Position numbers and translations under genes: made by a program. This document shows, piece after piece, positions 46,938 through 55,238 of a stretch of DNA of 64,000 nucleotides. This stretch comes from Planctomycetales bacterium (lineage in GTDB: Bacteria; Planctomycetota; Planctomycetia; Pirellulales; Thermoguttaceae), in NCBI GenBank assembly GCA_007119795.1, contig SKOZ01000044.1:1-64000 (forward strand), read 5' to 3'. Within the stretch, counting starts at the first letter, position 1, and each line of letters starts with the position of its first letter. The notes below the pieces were generated by a model, which saw only the letters and a program-made list of their open reading frames with translations, was not told the DNA's origin and did not search any database.

Positions 46938-48710
46938 ATGACGAACCTCTCGATCAACGGACGTCCGATTTCGGTACCGGAAGGGACGAGCATCCTTCAG
47001 GCCGCAGCGGCGGCGGGTATCCGCATCTCCACGCTCTGCTACGTGGAGGGGCTGCAGCCCATCGGAGCCTGCCGGGTGTGCGTGGTCGAGGTCGAGGGGG
47101 CGCGGAACCTGGTGGCCTCCTGCTCGATGCCCGTCACGGAGGGGATGAAGGTCTTCACGAATACGGCCCGGGTGCGGGCTGCGCGCCGCACGGTGGTGGA
47201 GCTGCTCCTCTCCGAGCACAACGGCGAGTGCCAGACCTGCGACCGCTCCGAGGACTGCGAGCTGAGCCGGCTGGCCGCGGAGCTGGGGATCCGCCAGATC
47301 CACTACACCGGAGAGCGGACGCGGCGGCGGATCGACAGCTCCACGCCGGCCCTGCTCCGCGACAGCGGCAAGTGCATCAAGTGCCGGCGCTGCGTGAGCG
47401 TCTGCGGAGAGATCCAGGCCGTGGGTGCCCTCTTTCCGCAGAACCGCGGCTTCGAGACCGTGGTGGGCCCCGCCTTCAACCGCGACCTCGGCCTCGTGGC
47501 CTGCGTGCAGTGCGGCCAGTGCGCGGCCATCTGCCCGGTGGGCGCCATCACGGAGAAGGACCAGATCAGCGAGGTCTACCAGGCCATCGATTCGCCGGGC
47601 AAGCACGTCGTCGTGCAGACGGCCCCGGCCATACGGGCCGCCCTGGGGGAATGCTTCGGCCACCCGCCGGGTAGGCGGGTGACGGGGAAGATGGTCGCCG
47701 CCCTGAGGCGCCTGGGCTTCGACGCCGTCTTCGACACGAACTTCGCCGCCGATCTGACCATCGTCGAGGAGAGCGCCGAGCTGCTCGCCCGGCTCCGCCG
47801 CGCCCTGGTCGACAGGGAGCCGGCCGCCCTGCCGATGTTCACGAGCTGCTCCCCCGGGTGGATCAAGTTCATGGAGTACTACCACCCGGACCTTCTGGAG
47901 AACGTCTCCACCTGCAAGTCGCCGCAGCAGATGTTCGGTGCCGTCGCCAAGACTTACTACGCCCGCAAGCTGGGCCTCCCCGCCACCGACGTCTTCGTCT
48001 GCTCCGTGATGCCCTGCACGGCGAAGAAGTTCGAGGCCCAGCGGCCGGAGATGAACACCGGCGGCGTGCGGGACGTGGACGTGGTGCTCACGACCCGCGA
48101 GCTGGGCAAGATGATCCGCGCCGCCGGCATCGAGTTCGACCTCCTGCCCGACGAGGAGATGGACGCCCCGCTGGGGCTCTCCACGGGGGCGGCGGACATC
48201 TTCGCCAATACGGGAGGGGTGATGGAAGCGGCGCTGCGGACGGCGTACGAGATCGTCACCGGGCGGGCGCTCCCCGCCGAGGGGCTGCACGTAAGACCCC
48301 TCGCCGGCCTTGGGGGCGTGAAGGAGGCGGAACTGGCCATCGAGAATCCCCTCGCCGAGTGGCAGTTCCTCGACGGCGTGGTGCTCCGCGTGGCCGTGGC
48401 CCACGGGCTGGCCAACGCGCAGCGACTGATCGCGGCCGTGGCGCGCGGCGAGAAGCAGTATCACTTCGTCGAGGTCATGACCTGCCCCGGCGGCTGCATC
48501 GGCGGCGGCGGGCAGCCCCGCTTCACCGACAATCGCGTCCGCGAAGCGCGGATCAAGGCCATCTACGAAGAGGACGAGGGGAAGCAGCTCCGCAAGTCGC
48601 ACGAGAACCCCTCGGTGATCGAACTCTACCGCGAGTTCCTCGGCAAGCCGCTGGGCGAAAGGGCCCACGACCTCCTCCACACCCGCTACTGCGGCCGCCC
48701 CCGCGTGTAG
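46938..48710 (+). CDS. hydA: [FeFe] hydrogenase catalytic subunit HydA
   Basis: A 590-residue enzyme that interconverts protons and H2. N-terminal 2Fe-2S domain, His-ligated 4Fe-4S site (HNGECQTCDRSEDC), two 4Fe-4S clusters (CIKCRRCVSVC and CVQCGQCAAIC), H-domain, and short C-terminal small-subunit-like part. H-cluster motifs: L1 TSCSPGW (302-308), L2 MPCTAKKFE (Cys360), L3 TCPGGCIGGGGQP (Cys516, Cys520). In the classic L1, TSCCP, the second Cys binds the cubane; here it is Ser305, with Cys304 kept. Spacing to Cys360 is normal. Partner proteins upstream make it an NAD(P)H-linked, possibly bifurcating group A hydrogenase. HydEFG maturases are not in the window. Confidence 0.93.
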   Translation: MTNLSINGRPISVPEGTSILQAAAAAGIRISTLCYVEGLQPIGACRVCVVEVEGARNLVASCSMPVTEGMKVFTNTARVRAARRTVVELLLSEHNGECQTCDRSEDCELSRLAAELGIRQIHYTGERTRRRIDSSTPALLRDSGKCIKCRRCVSVCGEIQAVGALFPQNRGFETVVGPAFNRDLGLVACVQCGQCAAICPVGAITEKDQISEVYQAIDSPGKHVVVQTAPAIRAALGECFGHPPGRRVTGKMVAALRRLGFDAVFDTNFAADLTIVEESAELLARLRRALVDREPAALPMFTSCSPGWIKFMEYYHPDLLENVSTCKSPQQMFGAVAKTYYARKLGLPATDVFVCSVMPCTAKKFEAQRPEMNTGGVRDVDVVLTTRELGKMIRAAGIEFDLLPDEEMDAPLGLSTGAADIFANTGGVMEAALRTAYEIVTGRALPAEGLHVRPLAGLGGVKEAELAIENPLAEWQFLDGVVLRVAVAHGLANAQRLIAAVARGEKQYHFVEVMTCPGGCIGGGGQPRFTDNRVREARIKAIYEEDEGKQLRKSHENPSVIELYREFLGKPLGERAHDLLHTRYCGRPRV

Positions 48711-48744
48711 CCTGCGCTGCGCCTGCGTCCCGGGAGCGATCCGC

Positions 48745-49524
48745 TCAAAAGGGGAATCGCTCGTCGATCTCGGCCGCGGAGAGCTCGACCAGGAAGCCGG
48801 AAAGGCGTTCCACGAGGACCTCCAGCATCCGCCGGCCCTTCTCGGCCGCCGCACCGTGCGGATTGCCGACGCCCGAGTTGGTCGTCAGCAGGTGCCAGGG
48901 GCGGGTGATCGAGACCCAGCCGCGGTTGACCGCCTCGAAGCGGGTCTGGGCGGTGCGGCCCTCGTCGGCGGTGAGGTTCCCCTCGGCGTCGCGGGCCACG
49001 AGCTCGGGGCAGTAGGCCAGGGCGAAGGAGGTCTCCATCTCCCCGGCGTGATCGTCGGGCTCCGAAAAGATCTCGTGGTACCTGTCCGAGAAGATCGTCC
49101 ACCAGTTGACGAGAAAGAGTTGGGCCTCCGTCCGCCCGTACATCTCGCGGAGCACCCCCTTCAGCTCGTTGCCGCCGTGGCTGTTCAGGAGCACCACCTT
49201 GCGGACCCCGCTGCGGACGAGCGACTCGGTGAGATCCTCGACGATCTTCGCCAACGTCGAAGGATAGACGTTCATGGCGAAGGGGAACTGCATCTGGTTC
49301 GTCTGCGTGCCGTAGGGGACCGTGGGCAGGAGGAGGACCTTGGCCCCGCGGGCCGCAGCGGCCTCGCAGATCCGCTCGCCGATGTGCTCGCCCTCCCGCG
49401 TATCGATGCTGTAGGGGAGGTGGAAGTTGTGCGGCTCGGTGGCCCCCAGGGGAAGGACGGCCACTTCATATTCGGTCTGGCGGACGGTGCCGTAGTTGGT
49501 CTCGGCGAGCTTCCAGGGGCGCAT
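48745..49524 (-). CDS. Creatininase-family amidohydrolase
   Basis: A 259-residue protein of the creatininase/creatinine amidohydrolase fold, which also includes the MftE and FAPy deformylase enzymes. Metal-site residues: Glu30 and His32 in LGATEPHNFHLPYSID, Asp41, His116 in NSHGGNE, and the Glu in GEMETSFALAY. ATG 49524 is chosen because GGAGG lies 5 bases upstream; an ATG 12 bases earlier overlaps that site. It probably opens a cyclic amide; the substrate is unknown. Planctomycete genomes hold several of these. Confidence 0.82.
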   Translation of the reverse strand: MRPWKLAETNYGTVRQTEYEVAVLPLGATEPHNFHLPYSIDTREGEHIGERICEAAAARGAKVLLLPTVPYGTQTNQMQFPFAMNVYPSTLAKIVEDLTESLVRSGVRKVVLLNSHGGNELKGVLREMYGRTEAQLFLVNWWTIFSDRYHEIFSEPDDHAGEMETSFALAYCPELVARDAEGNLTADEGRTAQTRFEAVNRGWVSITRPWHLLTTNSGVGNPHGAAAEKGRRMLEVLVERLSGFLVELSAAEIDERFPF

Positions 49525-49590
49525 AACGGCCTCCATAAGGGCGGTACACAGGGGCTGCAGCCCGGAACAAATCGAACGGACCGCTCAGTA

Positions 49591-49665
49591 TAGTGCCGCG
49601 CGGTACGGGCGTACCAGTAGTGGGTGGCGCGCTCGCCCGTGGACCCTTTTGAGAATGAGAGGAGT
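49591..49665 (-). mobile_element. Decayed end of the MITE family
   Basis: Reads TAGTG, then a diverged stretch, then TACCAGTAGTGGGTGGCGCG and onward to GGACCCTTTTGAGAATGAGA. This matches, in reverse orientation, the right end of the elements at 33193-33654 and 56751-57229. Only about 75 bases can be followed and mismatches are frequent, so it is an old remnant. It lies between the creatininase and symporter genes. Confidence 0.65.
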
Positions 49666-49756
49666 TACATGAGGAAAGGGAGGCAGCCGAGGGGAGGAGC
49701 GATGGATCGCCGGAGGTTGCCGGTTCCCCGATCTGCGGTGTTCTCCGTACGCCGGT

Positions 49757-51481
49757 CTACTGGAAGATCACGTACAGCTCGACGACGATGAGGATGATCA
49801 GCGCCCCGATGACGTAGACCGACTTGTTGACCCGGGTGTCGATCTTCGAGACCGGCAGCACCCGCGGCGCCGGCAGCGGCCGGAGGAGCCGCACCAGCAG
49901 CATGAAGACCACCAGGATGCCGAAGATGAGCCCCATGTGGTGCAGGAAGGGCCAGCCGTGGAAGCTGAGCATCGTCTGGTGGGCGGCTTCGGCCCAGGGG
50001 GGGACGGTGGCGACGATTTCGCCCGTGGCGTCCTCCCGGCTGCCGAAGAGGAACCAGAGGTTCTGCCCGAAGCGGGAGAAACCGTAGAGGAACAGGCCCA
50101 GGATCATGGCGGCCTTGGCGGCAATGGCCGGCGTCCGCGGCACCAGCAACCCCACGAGGAAGACGGCCACGATCCCCGGCGAGATGAAGCCCCAGATTTC
50201 CTGGATGTAGTGGAAGACGCCGGGGAAGCCGAAGATCACCGGTGCCCAGAGGCAGGCCAGCACCACGATGACGGCCGAGGCGATCCGCCCGATGGTGATC
50301 TCCGCACGCTGTGAGGCGTTGGGGTTCAGGTACTTGCGGTAGAGGTCGATCGTGAAGATGGTGGCCGCCGAGTTGAGGCCCGAGTTGAAGGTGCTCATCA
50401 CCGCGCCGGCCAGGGCGGCGAGCATGATGCCCCGGAAGTACCAGGGGAGGATCTCCACGATGAGGTACGGGTAAGCCTGGTCGTCGTCGCCCAGGGCGGC
50501 GATCTCCTCGCCGTAGAGTTGGTAGGCGCCGATGGCGGGGAAGATGACGATGAAGGGAATGATCAGCTTGAGGAAGGCGGCGAAGAGGATGCCCTTCTGG
50601 GCCTCGTTGACGCTCCGGGCGGCCAGGGCCCGCTGGGTGATGAACTGGTTCAGGCCCCAGTAGAAGAGGTTGGGAATCCAGAGCCCCCAGATGAAGACGG
50701 CCGGCCAGGGCATGACGGGATGGTCGGCGGGCTTGATGGCGCTGAGCTTGGCGGCGTTCTCCTCGCGGAATTCCGTCCAGCCGGCGAAGAAGTCGCCGCC
50801 GCCGATGGCCGTCATCGTCAGGTAGAGGACGAGCACGCCCCCGAGCAGCAGGGCCGCCCCCTGGATGAGGTCCGACCAGACGACCGCCTTGAGGCCGCCG
50901 TAGATGGTGTAGCTGGCGGCGATGAGGCCGATGAGCCAGATGGAGATCACCCGCGCCCACCAGACGGCGTCCGCCTGCTCCATCCCGAACCGTTGCTCGA
51001 GGATGCCGGGAAAGTCGAAGACCGTGTTGAGGAGCAGCGAACCGCTGTAGAGGACGGTGGCGAGGAGGGCGAGGATGTAGAGCACCATGAGGAAGACGGC
51101 CATGATGGTGCGGGCCCCGGCGTCGTAGCGGTACTCGAGGTACTCGGGCATGGTGAAGATGCCCGCCTTGAGGAACCGCGGCAGGAGAAACCACCCCACG
51201 AGGATCAGCGTCACCGCCGCCATCCACTCGTAGCTGGCCACGGCCAGGCCGATCTCGCCGAAGGCCTGTCCCGACATGCCCACGAAGTGCTCCGTGGAGA
51301 TGTTCGAGGCGATCAGCGAGAAGCCGATCAGCCACCAGCCCAGGTTCCGCCCGGCGAGGAAGTAGTCTTCGGTTGTCTTCTCGCGCCGCGAGGCGTAGAG
51401 GGAGATCGAGACGACCGCCGCGAAGAAGGCGACGAAGACCACCATGTCGAGCCAGCCGATCGCCAGCCTTTCAACGCCCAT
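49757..51481 (-). CDS. Sodium:solute symporter (SSS family)
   Basis: A 574-residue membrane protein with about 13-14 segments. The N-terminus has REKTTEDYFLAGRNLGWWLIG followed by SNISTEHFVGMSG, the SSS signature of sodium/sugar cotransporters (SGLT type). SAVMSTFNSGLNSAATIFTIDLYRKYLNP is the second family motif. It imports a sugar or similar solute with Na+. ATG 51481 has AAGGAG 7 bases upstream. The Tat-exported isomerase gene lies 159 bases upstream on the same strand, so a sugar role is plausible. Confidence 0.88.
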   Translation of the reverse strand: MGVERLAIGWLDMVVFVAFFAAVVSISLYASRREKTTEDYFLAGRNLGWWLIGFSLIASNISTEHFVGMSGQAFGEIGLAVASYEWMAAVTLILVGWFLLPRFLKAGIFTMPEYLEYRYDAGARTIMAVFLMVLYILALLATVLYSGSLLLNTVFDFPGILEQRFGMEQADAVWWARVISIWLIGLIAASYTIYGGLKAVVWSDLIQGAALLLGGVLVLYLTMTAIGGGDFFAGWTEFREENAAKLSAIKPADHPVMPWPAVFIWGLWIPNLFYWGLNQFITQRALAARSVNEAQKGILFAAFLKLIIPFIVIFPAIGAYQLYGEEIAALGDDDQAYPYLIVEILPWYFRGIMLAALAGAVMSTFNSGLNSAATIFTIDLYRKYLNPNASQRAEITIGRIASAVIVVLACLWAPVIFGFPGVFHYIQEIWGFISPGIVAVFLVGLLVPRTPAIAAKAAMILGLFLYGFSRFGQNLWFLFGSREDATGEIVATVPPWAEAAHQTMLSFHGWPFLHHMGLIFGILVVFMLLVRLLRPLPAPRVLPVSKIDTRVNKSVYVIGALIILIVVELYVIFQ

Positions 51482-51640
51482 CGTCAAGCTCCTTGTGTCA
51501 CCGGGGCGATCCGCGAGGTCGTCACCGCTGCGGGAACCGCCGTTCTCTCGGCGGCATCGAGGGGGCCGCCGGTGGAAGGCGTGCCCGCTCGACGGCCCCT
51601 GGATAACCTCCGCCCGCCGGATTGTCAATACGGCGGTGCC

Positions 51641-52597
51641 TCACCCGCCGAGGGCGGCGAACACACGGCGGGCGTACGCGGCGCCCGCGCGGTGCGCCGC
51701 GACGGCGTCCATGGTGTGCGGCGAGGCGCCCTCCACGGCCTGTTCGAGGACCAGGTGCGGCCGCAGCCCCGCCTCGGCGAGCATCTCGGCGAGGCGGGGG
51801 TGGTCGATGTCCCCCTCGCCGAAGGCCTCGGTCCAGACCCCGTCGACCGACTGCCGCAGGTGCAGCTCGCTGATCCGCTCGAGGTACAGCGTAGCAACGT
51901 CGAAGAGAGCCACGGCCGAATTCCCCGCGCCGCGGTAGTACCAGTGGGCGTCGAGGCAGAGGGTGACGAGCTCTGGGTCGGTGCCCACCATCATATGGTG
52001 GAATTCGCGGGCCGCCTGGCGGAGCTCAGCATCGTGATAGTGGTAGGAGAGCGTCAGCTCCATCTCGGCCAATTGCCGGCCGAGGCGGTCCAGGGCGGCG
52101 GCCTGGGTGCGGAGCTGGGTGTCGTCCTTGTCTTCCATGCCGCCCCATTGCAACGGTGTGGGGTTCACGACCACGATCTGCGTTCCCGCCTCCCGGGCGC
52201 GGGCGGCGATGGGGAGCAGGTGGTCGATCGAAGCGGCCGCGGCCTCCTCTTCGTGGAGGGCCAGGTTGATGTAGAACGAACGCATGGCCAGGCCGTGCCG
52301 CTCCAGCAGCCCGGCGAGGTGCTCCACTTGCTCGACGCTGTCGAGGATGGGTTCGAAACCGTCCAACCCCGCGCGGGCCACCGCCGCCAGACCTTCGTCG
52401 AGGTCTTCTTCGAAACGCTTTCCCTCGCGGCCGAAAAAGGTGCTCCAGGGGTACTGGTTGGTGGCGAGATGGAGCCCCTCGTCGGACGTCGCCGCGGCGC
52501 GGGCGGTCCCCGCCACGGCCCCCAGCCAGTAGGCGCCGGCCGCCGCCGTGCAGTCGGCGAGGAAGCGGCGGCGATGGGAGGTCTCTCGGTGCTTCAT
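51641..52597 (-). CDS. Tat-exported sugar phosphate isomerase/epimerase-like TIM-barrel protein
   Basis: A 318-residue xylose-isomerase-like TIM-barrel protein. HRRRFLADC at 8-16 followed by a Gly/Ala-rich hydrophobic stretch is a twin-arginine signal. The barrel starts near LHLATNQYPWSTFFGREG. LCLDAHWYYRGAG and the late SELHLRQSVDGVWTE carry candidate metal ligands. The symporter is the next gene downstream. It differs in sequence from the Tat isomerase at 1486-2388. Confidence 0.75.
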   Translation of the reverse strand: MKHRETSHRRRFLADCTAAAGAYWLGAVAGTARAAATSDEGLHLATNQYPWSTFFGREGKRFEEDLDEGLAAVARAGLDGFEPILDSVEQVEHLAGLLERHGLAMRSFYINLALHEEEAAAASIDHLLPIAARAREAGTQIVVVNPTPLQWGGMEDKDDTQLRTQAAALDRLGRQLAEMELTLSYHYHDAELRQAAREFHHMMVGTDPELVTLCLDAHWYYRGAGNSAVALFDVATLYLERISELHLRQSVDGVWTEAFGEGDIDHPRLAEMLAEAGLRPHLVLEQAVEGASPHTMDAVAAHRAGAAYARRVFAALGG

Positions 52598-52888
52598 TGG
52601 TGTCCCCTCATGGAAAACGAGCGTGCGACGACCACGGAAGCGAGTGCCGGCGGGGATCGCCGACCACTCGCCCTCAAGCCGCAGACCATCTTAGTTGCCC
52701 GGCGCGGCGGCAGCAAACGGGGAAGAAGTTTTCGGTCTTGGGCGGGGAAGCGACCGGCGAGGGAACGGTCTTCCGCGCCTCGGGGGCGTCCCCTGACCTC
52801 TGAGCTCCGACCTCTGTCCCCTCTTCCCGCCTTGTCTCGCGGCTTCCCTTTCCCACGCCCGGCTCCCGGCAGACCGTGGGCATCCCTT

Positions 52889-54250
52889 TCACCGCTCCGA
52901 GCCCCACGGGGCTCCCCGGAGCTGTCCGGCCTCGTAGCGCACGGCAGTCGTTTCGACGAGTTCTCCGCACTGCGCTGCGGCGGCGGGGACGGTGACAGGG
53001 GCATAGCGGCTCGAGGTCCCCTCGGCGGCCTCGCCGGAGGTGCCCGCCGGCGATTCGAGAAGCACCTGGAGCCGGCGGCCCACCAGTCCTGCGAGGAAGG
53101 CCGCCCGCTGCCGCTCGGCCAGGGCAGCCAACACGGCGGCACGCTGCTGCCTGACCGGCGCCGCGATCTGGTCGGGCATCTCGGCGGCCGGCGTGCCCTG
53201 GCGGGGACTGAAGGGGAAGACGTGGACCTTGGCGAACCCCACCGCCTCCACGGCGCGGCAGGTGGCCGCGAAGTCTTCCTCCCTCTCGCCGGGGAAGCCG
53301 ACGATCACGTCGGTGGTGATTGCCGGCCGGTCGAGACGGTGGGCGATGTGGCGGCATCGCGCGATGAATTCCTCACTCGACTGCCGCCGCCGCATGAGGC
53401 GGAGCACGCGATCCGAGCCGCTTTGCATGGAGAGGTGCAGATGCTGGCAGATCCGCTGGGGACGCGAAGCGACGAGGTCCAGGAGGGCATCGTCGACCTC
53501 GGTCGCCTCGAGGCTCGAGAGCCGGATGCGGAACTGTCCGGGCAACGCCGCCAGGAGGGCCACGAGCCCGGCCAGGCGCGTGCGCGCGGGAGCGGAGGGT
53601 TCTCCCCCCTCGGGCGACTCGCCACGGCTTGCCCGAGCCGAGGGCACCGAGGCGGAACGGCGCCCGTAGTGGCCGAGATGGATCCCCGTCAGCACGATCT
53701 CGCGGTGGCCGCCGGCAACCAGGCCGCGGACTTCTTCGACGATCTCCGCCCCGGGACGGCTGGAGAGCACGGGGCGCACCTGGGGGATGATGCAGTAGCT
53801 GCACCCCATGCGGCAGCCGTCCTGGACCTTGACGTAGGCGCGGTGCCGTCCGCCGAAGGAGGAGATGGCCCGCGGCACGTCGACCAGTCCGCGGCGGGCG
53901 AGAAGATCGGGGAGCTGCCGCTTGTCGGTGACGACCTCGGCGACGCCCGGCAGCGCCGCCACCTCGTCCGGGGCCCGCGTCGCGTAGCAGCCCATGACGA
54001 CGATCTCGGCGGCCGGATTGCGGCGGGCGAGCCGGCGGACGAGCTTGCGGCTCTTCAGGTCGCCCTCGGCCGTCACCGTGCAGGTATTGACCACGCAGAG
54101 GTCGGCCGCCTCGCCGTCGCGGGCATCGCGATAACCGAGCCGCAGAAAGCCCTCGCGGAGCCAGGCCGTCTCGTACTGGTTGACCTTGCAGCCGAGGGTG
54201 ACCGTGCGCAGCGTAGGCGGTGTCAACTGACCGGTTCGATCGTCGCCCAC
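52889..54250 (-). CDS. mtaB: tRNA threonylcarbamoyladenosine methylthiotransferase MtaB
   Basis: A 453-residue radical-SAM methylthiotransferase. An N-terminal UPF0004 domain (TLGCKVNQYETAW, NTCTVT, GCYA) holds one 4Fe-4S cluster, CRMGCSYCIIP holds the radical-SAM cluster, and a TRAM-like part ends the protein. TLGCKVNQYE marks the MtaB clade, which makes ms2t6A37 in tRNA reading ANN codons. A short Ser/Arg/Pro-rich insert interrupts the middle (about 202-222). The start at GTG 54250 overlaps the clpS end by 28 bases; a TTG four bases inside the clpS stop is an alternative. Confidence 0.9.
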   Translation of the reverse strand: MGDDRTGQLTPPTLRTVTLGCKVNQYETAWLREGFLRLGYRDARDGEAADLCVVNTCTVTAEGDLKSRKLVRRLARRNPAAEIVVMGCYATRAPDEVAALPGVAEVVTDKRQLPDLLARRGLVDVPRAISSFGGRHRAYVKVQDGCRMGCSYCIIPQVRPVLSSRPGAEIVEEVRGLVAGGHREIVLTGIHLGHYGRRSASVPSARASRGESPEGGEPSAPARTRLAGLVALLAALPGQFRIRLSSLEATEVDDALLDLVASRPQRICQHLHLSMQSGSDRVLRLMRRRQSSEEFIARCRHIAHRLDRPAITTDVIVGFPGEREEDFAATCRAVEAVGFAKVHVFPFSPRQGTPAAEMPDQIAAPVRQQRAAVLAALAERQRAAFLAGLVGRRLQVLLESPAGTSGEAAEGTSSRYAPVTVPAAAAQCGELVETTAVRYEAGQLRGAPWGSER

Positions 54251-54576
54251 ATCGAGCCGGAGCAGTACTGGATCTCCTGGTCGCGGCCGAAGGCGTGGAC
54301 CTGGTCGCGCTTCAGCTCGGCGTGTTCGAAGGTGGTCGTGAGGATCACGGCGCGGCCGCGGGTATCCACCTCCTTGGCAAGCTGGAAGCCTTTTTCCGGC
54401 GGGTGCCCGAAAAGGGCCGAGAGCATGGAGACCACGTAGCTGTAGGTGTGCTCCTCGTCGTTCCAGAGGATCACCTGGTAGCGCGGCTGGCGCTTCTGCT
54501 GCCGTTGCCGGTGGATGCGGCGGCGGCGGAGCGTCTCGACCAGAGGCTCCTCGGCGTAGGTGAGCTGCTCGTTCAT
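54223..54576 (-). CDS. clpS: ATP-dependent Clp protease adaptor ClpS
   Basis: A 117-residue adaptor that hands N-degron substrates to the ClpA/ClpC AAA+ unfoldase. RYQVILWNDEEHTYSYVV (about 32-49) contains the N-degron binding residues Asn-Asp-Glu, and LAKEVDTRGRAVILTT is the second conserved part. A basic extension of about 30 residues precedes the core. Its 3' end overlaps the mtaB start, so both are probably on one mRNA. Confidence 0.9.
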   Translation of the reverse strand: MNEQLTYAEEPLVETLRRRRIHRQRQQKRQPRYQVILWNDEEHTYSYVVSMLSALFGHPPEKGFQLAKEVDTRGRAVILTTTFEHAELKRDQVHAFGRDQEIQYCSGSMWATIEPVS

Positions 54577-55238
54577 CGGATCACCAAAACCATCGCGTTG
54601 TTGCGAGCCGGCAACCGAACGGAGGCCGCTCGCCTTGTCCCCCCTCGACCACGCAGCGCCTATGAACAGATTCGAGGCGGCGACGCCCGACCGCGGCGCA
54701 CCGCTCGGCGGGCGAGCGTTTCTTCATGAGCACCACGGTACCGGCGCCGGAATCCACCGGAGCCGCACGGCCGAACAGATAAGTATCCTTGAGGGTCCGA
54801 CCGCCGGACGGTCTGGTGAAGCGGGGCGAATCCTTCACTCACCAAAACGCCGACAACAAGGCCGCGGGCGCGCCGAGCGCGCACGGAACCGATAAGCCAT
54901 CGGCCTCTATGCGGCTCCGAGGCATCCCGCCAGCCGCCAGCGCGACCGAACCCCAATAGCCGGAATGGCCGACACCTATTATAAAGGGACGGAACCAGGA
55001 TGCAAGACGCCGTAACCCTAAAGAGGGGTGCCGCTGATCGGCGACAGCGGATCGAGCAGCGGCCGATACCTTGCAGGAAGGGCATTTGCCCTCGTCGTCC
55101 GCGTCGTCCGGGGGCAGGGCGGGCAATCCGCCTGCCCGCCGCCGCTTCGCCTCCCCGGTCATCTTCCCCCGGACGAAACGGGAAGATGCCTCCCGCATCG
55201 CCCACCCGCTCGCGAGCCGCCAACCACCACGCCCACTC
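54577..55238. other. 662-bp divergent region between clpS and the M20 peptidase gene
   Basis: A minus-strand promoter lies at 54978-55005, giving clpS a leader of about 390 bases. Inside the leader a minus-strand frame (54838 to 54581) ends 4 bases before clpS. It has no ribosome-binding site and an unconvincing sequence, so no gene is called. A tRNA search by eye was negative. Nothing else is seen. Confidence 0.4.
54978..55005 (-). promoter_or_regulatory. Putative sigma-70 promoter pointing to clpS
   Basis: Minus strand TTGCAT (55005-55000), 16-bp spacer, perfect TATAAT (54983-54978). Predicted start near 54971. Confidence 0.5.

Noticed and set aside
54581..54838. 85-codon minus-strand frame ending just before clpS
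   Set aside because: No ribosome-binding site, arbitrary composition and no recognisable fold; it probably lies in the clpS leader.
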